This document shows, piece after piece, positions 11,736-24,819 of a stretch of 64,000 nt of DNA. Source of the DNA: Astrothelium macrocarpum (lineage: Eukaryota > Ascomycota > Dothideomycetes > Trypetheliales > Trypetheliaceae); the NCBI GenBank assembly GCA_021030915.1, contig JAGEMR010000017.1, positions 1-64,000 on the forward strand, written 5' to 3'. The notes below the pieces were generated by a model that searched no databases, was not told where the DNA came from, and saw only the letters and a list, made by a program, of their open reading frames with translations. Numbering within the stretch: position 1 is the first letter of the stretch; every line of letters begins with the position of its first letter. Position numbers and translations under genes: made by a program.

Positions 11736-12909
11736 CAGAGCTGTACTTTATCGAACATTAGTACACAGCTGAACATGAACTCCACCATTCTCCGTCTGTC
11801 AGCCGTCCAGACGATGTCTCGTCAGCCCCCGCTTTTGAAGTCCTACAACATTGTAAATCTGTAGTTACCATCTATACCAACCAATCATCCGGCTTCCATG
11901 GCGGTTTGGGCACGGTAACTCTCCAAGATTGCAGATGGCAATGCCTTCCGGCGTTGGTGGCGTGGTTACATCAGAAAGTGCTATTGATAATGAAAAAGAA
12001 CCCTACGTGCCATAGTCGTGGAAGGTCGGGCACTATCTGTAGATTGTGTACGCTGCCAGTTTAGAGCTGAAGCTGCCTTGAGCTGATGTTGTCTTATCAT
12101 TAGGCCGAGCAAATCGGATCAAGCTATTCAGCGCCATCTTCCGTTGCCGTTGAGGCGTACCAAACCCACAGCCCGGGAGAAATCTTATTGTCCGGCAAAA
12201 TGCAGGTTCGGAGATGAAGAGTGTCTTAGGTCAGGCACATTGCTACAAGCCCACATCTAAAAAGAGAGATCAGCCCCGCGTCTGGAACGTGACGATGAAC
12301 TTTATCTACACAATGGGACAAGATGCTGCTGGAGAATACCCGGAAAAAACAAAAGCAAAAGTCAAAGTAGTTGAATTAAACAACGAGCCAGGAAAGCCAA
12401 ATGAGTCGTCGCTGCGTACATGACCTAGTCCTTCTTAGGAAAACTTACATCTCGTGCGCAGGTCCGTATGCATGAGTTGTGGGGTCCGGAATCTCGCCAG
12501 GGCTTATGTGTTAGAAAGATCCATGCTGGGGCTGAAACCACCCACATTCGAAGGGTTTATGGCCAGACTTGCAAGCCTGCTTTGGCTATGCGATAACTAT
12601 AGCCAAAGCGCTTGCGCCGCTACAAGCGCAGACGACTGCAAGCGTGTACGGAGATCCTTATCCCTGCCCAGCGCTTGCGTTATGCATAGGCTTCAATTGT
12701 CGTTGGCTGCAATGATTCTACTTCTTCTCACGATGTGATCCGCAAGCGGGATTCTAGTGTTCAAATGAGCGATTCATTTCACCCTCAATCTAAAAATCAT
12801 CGGATCGACGACGGAGCAAGCGCCATGATCTTGTTAAGAAGATCCTGTGCAACTGGACGCATTTTGAGACCGAATCACACACTCAGAAGCAGCTGCTTCT
12901 GTCTACTCA
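11736..12909. other. Intergenic region with inverted repeats
   Basis: About 1.2 kb between the PTH11-like start and the PKS stop. Two adjoining inverted repeats lie at 12579-12609 (11-nt perfect arms, 9-nt loop) and 12608-12629 (7-nt arms GCGCTTG/CAAGCGC). One ATCGGA hexamer is at 12113-12118. No gene is supported. Confidence 0.45.
12579..12629. repeat. Pair of adjoining inverted repeats
   Basis: Arms 12579-12589 and 12599-12609 (GCTTTGGCTAT and its exact complement) enclose a 9-nt loop. They are followed directly by GCGCTTG (12608-12614) and CAAGCGC (12623-12629). The position, 280 bp past the PKS stop and 850 bp upstream of the PTH11-like gene, allows a hairpin in the PKS 3' region or a dimeric protein-binding site. 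Confidence 0.6.
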
Positions 12910-15900
12910 TCATGTTGTGCTTGTTTTGAGGAGCCTGGGGTAATTTGGCCCGCCCGGGGTATCCATCGTTTCCACCAACGTTGCCACAGCAGGGTGTAAT
13001 CCAGCCGCAACAGCTTTCACTATCCATTCATGCATAGGAAGCACATCGAATGGCTGCTTCCCTTCCTCCTCCAAACCGATGTCTGGTAGACGGTTCATTG
13101 GGATCACAACGTCACCCACCTGATGGACGTATGTAACTCCTTTTTCCCTCTCAATGATCCCAAAAACATGCTTGAGCACATCAGTGCACACGCTACGAAC
13201 ATAGACAAGGTCGAGCGCCCCACGGTTGTGCTCAATCCGCGGTACAGCTTTGATTAGTCGCGCGTGGTGCAGCAAAGCATTGACCCAATCAAGCTGGGCT
13301 CGCGCCGTCGTTGCGTCTGCGCCCTCTCGGATGATAGTCGAGGGCCGATGAATGCAGACAGGCAGGCCATACAAATCATGCATGCGTTCCAGAAATCGTT
13401 CGTTGGTCCATTTGGAGCACATGTAGCCAAAAGAACCATCGCGCGGCGGCAACGAGCATCCAAGTCCTGTTACTGCGACTGGAGGAAAGACGTCATCCCT
13501 ATTGAACAGAATGGCCACGCCCGCTGACGACACGAAATGTATGGGGATGCGACGCGGCAAACATAGCCGTGCAAGTGTGACAGTCGAGCCAAAGTTGGCG
13601 GTCCGCAAATCTGCGTAGTATTTGAGATGTGATGTGTCAGCCCCGTTGTGTATTACGACGTCGGCCTCAGCAAAGATCTGGGCAGCTTCATTGGGAGCCA
13701 GGCCAAGTAAAGAGTCCGAGAGCTCGCCTTCGTAGTAAGTGAGGCGCGGATGGCGGAAAAGCTCTTGATTTTCCAACCGCGAGGCCAGTCGGCGTACAGC
13801 GATGCAGATGATTCTGGCGGCCGCATCATGGGTGAGAAGATGATCTAAGAGATGGGTTCCTAGCAAGCCACTGACACCAGTAAGGACGATGACACGGGGC
13901 GGCATATTTACGACTGGCAAGTCAAAGCCTGATATTATTTTGGCCATATCTGCGGGCGGACGCGATTCAGCTTCCCAATCGATAGGGTCGTTACTGGAAG
14001 TAGACGATTCGGGCTTGTCATTGTTGACCAAATCTGCGCTATCTAACGGCGTCGTGGACGGCGAGGACGTCCGAGCTGTTGAGGAGCCTGCATCAGCGAG
14101 CGATCCAGGTGAGCTGGCGCTTGCATCTTCTCTGCTAGTCATATTCGCAAGCTGAAGGGATGCCTCATTTGTGCTTAATTGAGGTACAAGATCTGCAGGC
14201 AGATTTTCGATCGCGTATTGGACCAGATTTGCCATAGTATCATTGCTCATGATCTTCAGGATCGGAACGCTGACTTGAAGTTGCTTAAAGAACCATGAAC
14301 GTATATCAACCGAGACAAGCGAATCGAGCCCAATGTTAGTGCTGGACGAGGCCATCAGGTCATCATCAGACGCTGTTACTTGTAGGGTGCTGCGTAGCTG
14401 GGAGGATAGAGCGTCTAGTATAGATCATTAATTATCTGGATGAGTGGAAGGAACTTGCAAATTCTTTTCATCAGCGTATGACTCACGTTTGATGACCTTA
14501 TCAACATCCACTACAGACTGGCATTTTCCAAGAAGCTCTCGAATGGAGGTTGTAGCCTTCACTTGGTTTCTATCTTCAGCGGTAACCTGCTGGTGAACGA
14601 TGAAAGACGAAAACTTGGGATTGGAGTACCAATTGGGAGCATTTGGTATGTCAAACGGTACATCTGAAAGGCCAGTTGTAACTTCAGGCCCGTGTGGAGA
14701 GTCGAGTCTGCTGGCATCGATGGCTTCGCAGATGATCTGGCACCAATCTTCCTCGGACAAGCGCATCATGTGGAGTTTCTCGACAATTTGGTCTAAGGCT
14801 CTGCGTGACTCGCGTTCCATGTATCCAGCACCAACGATGGCGCCACCATTGACGGTGGCCGCGCGGAATCCACGTTTCCTGCGCTGTGCTGCGAGACTAC
14901 ACATGAAGGTGTTGGCGGCGGCGTAGTTGGCCTGGCCCACATTGCCAATTACGCAGTTTATGGACGAGACCAGGACAAAGAAATCGAGATCAACATTCCA
15001 AAAAATCCGGTCCAGGTAGATACTTCCATCGACCTTGGGTTTAATCACATCGGCAAGCTCTTCGAATGTCATGTTTCGTATCGAGGTGTCGCGCAAAACC
15101 ATAGCTCCATTGATAACGCCTGCTATGGGTGGGAGAGTCTCGCAGATCGTACGGTGGACCTCTTTTAGAGAGGTTTCATCGGTAATGTCACTATCACACA
15201 GATCTTGTCAGCAAAAGCGTGTCCGTGTACATCAATGAAGTATCCCGCCTGGTCTGATAAGTTCTTGGAAGCCTTACCACGACATAACTACGACCGTGGC
15301 TCCCTTCTTCTTGTGAGATGCAATCCACTCCGACGCAATCTCGGGGTTTCTGCTAGTCAGAATGAGACAACTTGCTCCCCTGCTAATCATCCAATCAGCC
15401 AAAGAGATGCCTAGTGCACCAGACATTCCAACAATCCAGTACGTGGAATCCACGCTGTGGAACATAGGACTTGTATCAAGCCTCTTGACATGGACTGGTA
15501 AGGAAGTATCTGCTGTCCAATCAATGATAGAGAAAGGTCCATGAGAGCAATCCCCGTGCGAAAGACTATCAAGACTGACCAGTGACTCTGTGTCAAACAA
15601 TAGGGAATGGCTGCTGGCGTGCACATCTTCTAGCGTGTAGTCGAGAGCCTCGCGCAGATATTGTCCCAAGGCATTAGCAGAAGCTAGGACGCCCTCGGAG
15701 CCAATGGCAGAGTATATCGTGGTTGCTGATATGACTTGACAATCGTGTTGTAGAGTTGACATTATGGTAGCTGCATTTTCGGAGATTTCAGTTTCATTGT
15801 CAGAGAAAGCGACAAAGGCGGAAGGTTTGTGAAGCAGTAGCAACTCAGTGGCATCATTCAGGCTTAGATATCGAGGTAATTTGATCCATGAGTCTCGGGT

Positions 15901-18900
15901 TTCCTCCGTCGTAGAGTCCGTTAAACAGAACACCTGGACGTTCCTTCTAGCGGCTTGAGTGGCCAATACCAGGGCGACTGCCTTTGTTGGGTTATGTGCT
16001 ATCAGCGTCTGGCCGCTATGTAACCAGCGTAGAATCATCATAGCAACTACTTGAGCGGTCATGAACGTGAGAAATTGTGGCCCTGAAAAACCGGGAATGC
16101 GAGGGCAGGGCACCGCAGACTCTATTGGAACTTTTTGGACCGAAGCAAGCGAAGAGACGAAAGCTAAATAATACGATCTAGTCTCTGGTTGCATCCCTAG
16201 TATAAGGAACTTGTGTCCGAATGGAGTTCCCAGCGCAGAGACAACCGCATACGTGGTGTGTAGCTCGATCAAAGTCTTTCGATACTCTGACGATGAAGTC
16301 TCGTAGCTTCGCATTTCCTGAATAGTGCAACCGGATGAATCAAAGCATAATGCAATAGGCGACGTCTTCGGATGTCTATTTCGTATGATCGATCTGCGCG
16401 CTGAATTATATCGGTCATTCAGCTCTGGTATCGGTCGAAGCCGTGCCAACAGCTGCTGCTGCTGCTGCTGCTTGTCAATCACAATTTCTGGTTCGTCCGT
16501 CCAGAGAACATTGTCATTCTTGTACATCGAAGCATGAAAGCGTAGAAGTACTTCTGCTATATGTCGAGGATTGATATTCTCAGGTTCGGCGATATCAAGC
16601 TGCTGAAGACGAAGGCCAGGCGTCTCGTGGGTCGCTGTCCGCCCAAACCCAACAGTCATATTAGAGAAGGGCTCGTCATCCCGGCGACCGCTGGTGACCC
16701 AGAGGATTGTTTTCTCAGATTGAAAGATCGTCTGAAGTGCTTCGAAAGATTGCTGTGTGATATCTTTGAAGATGGGCGAATCCAATTCTGTCAAGCTGAC
16801 GACGGTCGAATCACCGTTAGCTATGTTGTGATCAATATCTACAAGAGTCTTGAAAAAATGCAGCTCCAACGCAAAAACCCTGCTGGTAAATATTGTTTTC
16901 AGACCTTCAATGAGACGTACTGTGTGCGCTCTTTGACCGCCGACCAGGATCAACCTCTTGATGGAAGGAGTCTGCCAGGACGACGCAGACAAAGGTTCCC
17001 GGAAGAAGTTTACTTGGCCATCGACAGCCTGGGATACAAAGTGAAATACATTCAGGAGATCCTCGAAGGGCTTTGGAGGGCTTGAGTCGACGCCAGAGAA
17101 CCCAGCCGATTTGAGTAGCCTGTCCCATTCCTTGGGAGAGACATGCGGTGAGAAGGTTCTCCCTGACTCGGCTCCCAGCCACCAACCGGGCAAAGTGCCA
17201 AAGATGAATCCACTACTAGCAATTCCGTTCAGACCTTCTTGGCCCTCGCCGACCACCAAGAACCCCCCAGGAGCCAGGAGCTTGCGGATGTTTCGCATAC
17301 ATCGTTCAAGGTTGCTTGTCGCGTGGATGACGAAGAAAGCGATCACCAAGTCATAGGCGCCCTCCGCGAAACCTTGATCTGAAGGATCGCGCTCAATGTC
17401 AAGAGTCTTGAATATCATCCGGTCCCTGTGTTGCGAGAAGGACGTGGAAGCGTTCTCAAAGAAAGCAGCTGAGATGTCTGTGTAAGTGTACGAGAGGAAG
17501 CTTTGGTCGATTTCGCGAAAAATAGCTCTTGTGGCTCCACCCGTACCAGCACCTATTCCGGAAGTCAGCTCGGGTGGCATGAGGGTACCTCTGTCTTCGG
17601 CAAGCATAGACCAATCGGGTAAGATGCAAAGGACTTGCCTATTTCTAGGATGTTCAAATGTGGGTAACGATCCGTAATTTGCCTTACTGACTGACTAACC
17701 CATTCAGCGGACTCTTGTAACCCAAAACCGCCCGCATAATATCGGTCGAGGATGTCGTTACCGTTGGCGCGGAACTGTTCCAGCATTGTTGTCTCTCCCC
17801 TGAACACACGTGGCATCTGGGCCCCGACGAGATGCATGATCTCGACATCCGGAGTCTCGGAAAACGGCTTGCTTGCCTGTATTATATCGTGCAGAGTGTC
17901 ATCCAACCAATCTTTCCTTGCCCATTTATGCTTGCCGCTCTCTACCATGGACGAAATATATTGCGCGTAATTCAAGTACCAATTAGTTGGAAATTCGGAT
18001 CTTTTAGGATGATCCTGGGGTACTTGACGGTCAAAAGTCCTCAGGTAGAAGGTTGAAATCCTTTCCAACAAAACCACCATGTCACGTTGACTCGCACCCA
18101 GTGAAACATTGCGCGCTGCGTCTATGCCATTAGGCTGGCTGGCAATCCAGTGTACCTTGGAGAACACCCTCCGGTCCTCTTCCGCAGCGCCTCCGCCGAG
18201 TGGCTCGAAGCTGGCTCCTTGCACCTGGATTGCCGCATGTTGAGATATCGTTGAGTAAAAGTCGACATGTCCAACAATTCCCCGCTTACCGGCCACCTTC
18301 GGCTCTACGGTCGCATCGACGGGGAAAAATTTCTCTTCACTCCTCGCGCCTGGTTTGCAAAGGGCCGGATTGAGCCTGATATGCCTGATCGTAGTGGGGA
18401 GATGCAATGTTCGTAATTGTTCGTCGTAGGGGTAGTTATGCGCGAGGATGATAGATTGCAGCGCAGCATCAAGCTCTGCAGGATGTATGAATAATGAGTC
18501 ATCCCCTTCGGTTGGTTGTATTGTCACGTGGCAAGTAGATCTGCCACGTTTTCTACTGAGCATTGACAACGACCGAAATCGATCCCGGAAATTATAGCCT
18601 AGATCTGCGAGCGCGGCGTAGAAGCGATCCGGTTCAACATCGATCATGTGGGGGGTCTTGGCCTTACGTCTGGGAAGAAGGCATATGTCGGCTGCTCCCA
18701 ACAGTATCTCCACGTTACCGCTGGCTATCAGAGTCAGATCCTCAGCATGCCGGGATCCCAGAGCGGCGGAGTAAGAGAACTTGGCCCGAATCCGGACTGG
18801 ATGTCGCCGCATCTCAGTGTCGATGTCTGTCATCGAAAGAAGTACCTCGACACCTGTATCGTCCTCATCGAAAACTATAGGCTGATGTATGGCGAAGTGT

Positions 18901-21900
18901 CGGAGCTCGAAGAGGCGGATCTCTCCCTCGAAAGCCCTGGCTAGGAACTGTGATGCTTCTAGGGCTACGGACACATATCCTGATGCTGGAAAGACGACTT
19001 GATTCTGGACTTGGTGCCCAGAGAGCCACTCCATTTCGCTGACACGCAGTAAATGTCTCCAGCTCATGTGATGTGGAGCGCTATCTGTAGACACATCTCC
19101 TAGTAATGAATGTACTGGGTGATGTCTCGAACGCAATTTCCTAGAAGTCCGAGACTCATGCCAGTATTTAGTCTCGTGATTCCAACGATATGTGGGAAGG
19201 CCTTTGACATGACTGTAACTGTGAACATTACCAGTCATAGATCTCTCATAGCTATCTAAGTCAACGCGCGAGTTGTCTAGATACGACCACAGAAATCCCA
19301 GTCCGGACGAGATGGCTTCAATCGCACTAGTCCCTCTTGCAAGTAGCCCGTGGTAAGGAAGTTCCTTTTCCGATACAAGTCGAGCTGTCTGACTCACAGG
19401 TCCCTTCAGAGCGGGATGAGGTCCCACTTCAACCACCAGATCACAAAGTTCACTAGTCAGGATCAGGTTAACTGTCTGTGAGAACAAGACTGGCTTTCTC
19501 ATATTCTCTACCCAATATGAACCGCTCAGTTGCTCAAACATGTCAAGGTCGAGAGGTTTGCCGTATACGCTGGAAAACCAAATGCATGGTCCAGCCTTGG
19601 GTTGCTGCGGTTTGACATCACAGCGACGCAATGATGTCAAGTAGGGATCGAGGCAGGGTAGCATGTGCTCAGAATGATACGCCTTGTCGACCCTGAGACG
19701 CCGGTGGAACTTCTTCTCGTCGTCTAGTACAAGCTCGAGTCTAGCAATAGCATCCTCGTCTCCAGAAACTGTCACGCTATTGGGGGAGTTGCTTGCTGCA
19801 ACAGTAACATGACCCATGAAAAACGGGTCGGCGCACAACTCGGAAATATCTTCCATTGAGCTCCCGACAGCCATCATTGCACCTCTGACGATGGGTCCAT
19901 TGGGACTTGACGCTAATTCAGCGTGTACACCACGGTAGAAGGCAATATACATAGCATCCTTAGCGGTAACGTAGCCAGCGGCATAGGCGGCAGCAATCTC
20001 TCCCGATGAGTGTCCAACGATTGCGTCAAAGCGCACATTTGCAAGCTCGAGTAGATCAACTAAAAGTATTTGAATTGCTGTGCACAGTGGCTGGGAGATT
20101 GCAGCCTCCTGGACTCGGGACGCATCAGCACAGATTTCGGTTCGGAGGGACCATGTGGGTCGGTCGTTTTCTGGGAGTTGGGCGAGGTATGACTCCAATC
20201 TTTGGATGATCTTTTGTGCGATTTCGGAAGTCTCGATAAGTTCAGCCCCCATGCGGGAATATTGGGCCCCCTGACCAGTAAAAACGCCAAGCAGTTTGGC
20301 TGCAGGCATTGCCTTGACGCACATGCTAGCGAATCCTTCCCCGAGTTTGGCAATGATGGAGGTTCTGAGACCAGCTAGGGATGTTGTCGTAAACGAGGTA
20401 CGATAGGGAAAGTTAGCTCGGCGCTGTCGCAACGCCCACGACAAATTCCGAGGGTCAATATTCTGGCAATCACCTTCAAGGAACTCCTCGTAGGCACGAA
20501 GGTTTGCGCGAAGCGAGGGCTCAGAGAATGCAGAAAAGACATAAGGAGTAAGAGGAAGGATTGATGGACCTTGGACTGCAGGAACTGAGGTTCGAGCCTT
20601 TGGCTGCGGGTTGTTGCATTCGGGAACGTATTGTTCGAGGATCGTGTGTGCATTTGCTCCCCCGAAGCCAAAGCTATTGACGCTTGCTCTCCTCGGTGCT
20701 CCCACAATATCGGGCCACAGTTGTGTAGCGCCTACGATCTCGACGTTCTTGTAGAAAGGCGCAACTCTATCGCTGAGTCGTTCAAAATGAAGATTCGGGG
20801 TAATGCGCCCGTGCTGCAATGCTAGGGATGTCTTCAATAGCGCTGCAATACCCGCAGTACCCTCGGTATGTCCCAAGACAGTCTTGATAGAACCTACATA
20901 CAGCGGTCGATCAGTAACGAAGTCCGAACCAGTATAGGAAAATGCATTGTAGATAGCTTCAGCTTCCTGTGGATCTCCGGCTGGTGTTCCAGTACCGTGA
21001 GCCTCGAAATATTGCGGACGATCTTCTTGGGCGTTGAGATTCAGGCCTGCCCTAGCATAAGTGCTCCGAATTAGAGCTTCTTGAGCAGAAGCGCTAGGCA
21101 TGGTAATGCCCGCAGTAGCACCATCTTGATTAAGTGCTGTCTCCCTAACGATGCATTCGATATGGTCTCCATCCTCCAAAGCGGCGTTTAGCGTCTTAAG
21201 AACCACGACAGCCACACCCTCGCCGCGGGCATAGCCATTAGCACCCTGATCCCACATACGGCTAAGACCATCTGGAGATAGCATCTTAAGCTTGCTCTCG
21301 ATGATGAAGTTTTCCGGTCCAAGAATCAGGTTGGAGCCGCATGCTAAAGCTGTTCTACAATCGCCGGCTCTAAGGGCTTGGACTGCCATGTGGACAGCAA
21401 CAAGGCTTGACGAACAGGCCGTATCCACAGTAATCGACGGACCGTGCCAGTCAAAGAAGTACGATATACGATTAGCAAGTATGCTCCGCCCTGTTCCTGT
21501 GGCATAGTAGGTAGGCGTAAACTGGAGATCGCGTAGAAGCATTGTGCCGTAATCGTCAAACATTACCCCAGCGTAAACTCCTGTATCGCTTCCTTTCAGT
21601 TTCGCCATGGGTATACCAGCAGCTTCCAGGCCTTCAAATACAACCTCCATCAGAAGCCGCTGTTGGGGGTCCATTGCCTTGGCTTCAACGGGTTTGATGC
21701 CGAAGAACTCCGCATCGAAAGCACCTGGATCTTCATCGATGAAGTACGCTTGCCGAACGTTGCTATGGCCATGGTAGGCCCCGTCATGGTGGTAGAATCC
21801 GTTGACATCGAAGCGGCTGGAAGGAATCTCCTGGCGGAGGTCGTAAGGTTCTCGGAGAAGATCCCATAGTTTGGAGGGGGAGTTGACACCTCCAGCAAAG

Positions 21901-21953
21901 CGACAGGCGCTTCCCACAATGGCAATTGGCTCATTGTGCCTGTGCAAATTCAT
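12910..21953 (-). CDS. Highly reducing PKS, KS-AT-DH-MT-KR-ACP-R
   Basis: Four exons on the minus strand (21953..17639, 17552..15278, 15190..14487, 14414..12910) give 2932 residues. KS (about 8-435) has DTACSSS, EAHGTGT and GHTEG. AT (about 560-880) has GHSSGE. DH (about 945-1250) has GHQVQNQVVFPASGY and a downstream Asp in ELDAALQ. The C-methyltransferase has LEIGAGTGG, created across intron 1. The MT-KR linker has no NADPH loop of an enoyl reductase, so ER is absent or only structural. KR (about 2150-2330) has VGMSGALG and a Ser-Tyr-Asn centre in NVGQANYAAAN. The carrier Ser is in GLDSL near 2463. A C-terminal thioester reductase (from about 2600) has LTGVSGLLG and Tyr-x3-Lys in GYMCSKW. 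R domains release chains reductively, usually as aldehydes. The order matches betaenone-type synthases. Intron 1 is GC-AG. A Gln6 run (16453-16470) lies in the linker. Confidence 0.95.
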
Positions 21954-22822
21954 GCTTAGACGAGCTCAACTCTGCCTTCTGAGCTCTAAGGGTCACAATT
22001 TGGGCATGGAACTCCAGACTGACGATTCTCCCCATCTTGGATCGTATAACGCACTAGGCAAGCCCAGGCATCAAACACTAAAAAGCGCCAAATTGCGTAG
22101 AGTATTACGGTCAACAAAATAGGCAAGCAGGCGATAGCATCAATCTATCGGAAGCTGACAACGTGGCTTGTCTGGTGATGACTGGCGTCACCGGTCCACC
22201 ACGGAGTTCAAGGCTCGCACGCGACTCCGATAGTGGGTCTTTGCCGAAATACTGCCTCCGAATGGTTGACAACTCTTATGTGCCTGTTGGATGTCTACCT
22301 TTATCGCGATGCATTTCAAGCATGATACAGAGCTGTTGCGTTGCCTTGTTCTGTACCGGGCGTTTATCGTCTTGGAGTCGGTGCTGATCTCACAGGAGGT
22401 GCTAATATTGCTTGCAAGAAACTTCGCGCATGTTTCTCAAAGGCTCATTGCTCGGATTCATAGACCAGTCACTGGTCTAGACGTCATAAGAGAGCTCTCA
22501 TGTTGGTGTGCTATCCAAACGGCTGACCAGGGCTCCCGTCCATCGCAGTGTGATGCCTAGATAATCCATTCCAATTCGTGCAGAGCTACAGATAACGCGT
22601 TCTGCCGGCATGTTGTAGACCAGGTAAGGTCTGCAACACCATAGAATGCCATACTTGCAAGAGAGATAGCTCAGGTCCTCGGTACATCATCGAGCGCGTG
22701 CGCATTGTTTAGCAAGAAAGAGGAAACTTTCAAGGATTGTAGGCGTCAACATGTGTGCAGACTTCATAGATGGAACCATGAGATCCGGAGCTGTGATGAT
22801 GATGATGATGGAGTACAAAGTA
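21954..22822 (-). promoter_or_regulatory. PKS upstream region with two CTCCGATA-type sites
   Basis: About 870 bp separate the PKS start codon from the transposon end. TATCGGAAG lies at 22146-22154 and CTCCGATAG at 22225-22233, about 194 and 272 bp upstream of the ATG and in opposite orientations. The same core recurs upstream of the other cluster enzymes. Each copy contains a CGG triplet, the usual half-site of Zn2Cys6 proteins. Assignment to the regulator at 8690 is inference. Confidence 0.5.
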
Positions 22823-22919
22823 CCTATACCCGTCCTCCCCACCTTGTGCAAGGTCCCACCTTTCGCAACCGGTTTTTCAGTCGAGCAATCTAATTTCAAG
22901 AACCTACAACTCCACCACC

Positions 22920-23093
22920 ATGGCTTCTATTGATGAGGCGCTTGTAGATTTGGAATCTCGAAATGCGAATGATTATTCTGTAACAATAAAAAAATTCGGA
23001 ATCTGTCTATCGACGTTATCGTACCGCCATAGAGGAATTATCACCGACCGGACGATCGCTCAAATTAATATCAACATCAATCTTTCAAAATAA
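22920..23093 (+). pseudogene. Transposase N-terminal remnant
   Basis: An ATG opens a 57-codon frame beginning MASIDEALVDLESRNA and including STLSYRHRG, the pattern of the N-terminal DNA-binding helix-turn-helix of Fot1/pogo-type transposases. It then runs into AT-rich sequence and stops. It lies just inside the left terminal repeat of the transposon, where such elements start their only gene. Confidence 0.7.
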
Positions 23094-24500
23094 TAGACAT
23101 AAATTCTAATTAATTTTATTAATAATTTTATATATTGAAATATTCTTTTTATACCGGAAATATTCCGGATATTCATTAAAAATATTATAAAATTTTATTC
23201 AAAAAAAAACTGATCAGATTAATTCATTAAATTATATAAAATTGAATTAAATATCAATTTTTTAAAAATAATTAATATTAAATGAATTAAAATAAATAAT
23301 AAAATATAAATTCAGTATTATTTTGATTTTATAAATAAATTAATATAATAATATTAATATATTAAAATTTTTTATAAATTAATACAAAAATTAAATATCA
23401 TAAAATCTTTTTATAAAATATATATAATTTGAATAAAAAGAATTTTTTAATCAGATATTTGAATAAATTATATTATATATTTAATCAAAAAATTATAAAA
23501 ATCGGCAGATTATTTAAAATTGATTAAAATGATAATAAAAAATGAATTATAATATTTATTTATATCAGAATAAATAATTCAATATTTTTATTAAATTTAA
23601 TTTATATGATAAAAATTTTTAATATCTAAAATTTCTAATTTAATGATTTCGATTCTGAAAAATATATAATATTTTTTATAATTTTATCAAATAATTGGAC
23701 GAATAAAAAATTAAATTTATAATAATTTATTATAATATTCGATTATTATATTAAAAAAAAATTCATAATAAAAAAAATCCACGATTTTTATTCATTGATA
23801 ATTATAATAATCATTTTTTTATAATTTTTCTGAAATATTATTTTAAATATAATATTCAAATAATATTTTATTCATTTCATTCAATTCATTAATTTCAATT
23901 TCTAAATATCAATTTATTTAATCTTCTGATGATTTATTATATTAAAATATTAGATAAATGGATTATAAAATATTTAAAATATATTAATTTTTTTAAAAAA
24001 GATTTTTTTTTTCTATTCTGACAGATTTGATAGAATATATTCATTATTAATAATATTAAAAATGATTGGATTAAAATTGGATTATATTTATAAAATCCAA
24101 TTATAATAATCATTAAATTAAAATATTGAATATAAATTATATATCCAATAAATATTTTAAAATCATCAAATATATGAATTAAAATTTATTAAAATATTAA
24201 AATTTTTATTAATTCATTTTTAAAATATCAGAAATTCATCATAAATAAAATATTAATCAATAATCTTTTAAATTTTATGACCGAAATTGAATTTTTTAAT
24301 TATTAAATAATATATTTTTAAAAAATTATTTAATTAATCAAATAATGAAAATAAAAAAATAAATTGATATTTAAATCGAAAGATATTAATAAAATCCAAT
24401 TTCTTTCATTTTATAAGATATAAATCCGTCTGAATGAAAAAGAAATTAAAAGGGCCGAATAAATAGAATAATTCATCCAAAAATAAACTGCAAAATTATA
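22975..24500. repeat. AT-rich RIP block inside the transposon
   Basis: Over 1.5 kb of almost pure A/T with sharp borders, while the first 150 bp and last 480 bp of the element keep normal composition. No frame survives. RIP acting on the multi-copy interior is the simplest reading; an AT-rich insertion nested in the element is the alternative. Confidence 0.7.
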
Positions 24501-24507
24501 AAAATAA

Positions 24508-24819
24508 TTGAACCAACAGTTTAAGAAGATAGAAATAGAGCAGCGAAAGAATCAGATAGTTATTGCGAAAGAGGAGGTAATTCAGCGCCAGCGCCAGCAG
24601 AAGGCTCAGAAAGAGAAGACCCAGCACCAAAAGCAGGCCTCAAAACAGTTTTATATAGAATCAAAAACACGCGAAAATGACGTATTAAACGCCTCACGAT
24701 TTCTTATTCGGGATGATATAAAAATGGTCGTAAAGAAGGTATCTGAGGATAGTGAGGTTAATTGTTCGACCTCTAAACCTCGGCGGCAACCACGCCTGCC
24801 CAAGCGATTTGAAAGTTAA
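24508..24819 (+). pseudogene. Transposase C-terminal remnant
   Basis: An open frame of 103 codons starting at a TTG (no ATG) and ending before the right terminal repeat. It is rich in Gln, Lys and Arg (VIQRQRQQKAQKEKTQHQ) and ends PRRQPRLPKRFES. It is in the same strand and order as the N-terminal remnant at 22920, so the two are probably the ends of one transposase whose middle was destroyed. Confidence 0.55.
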
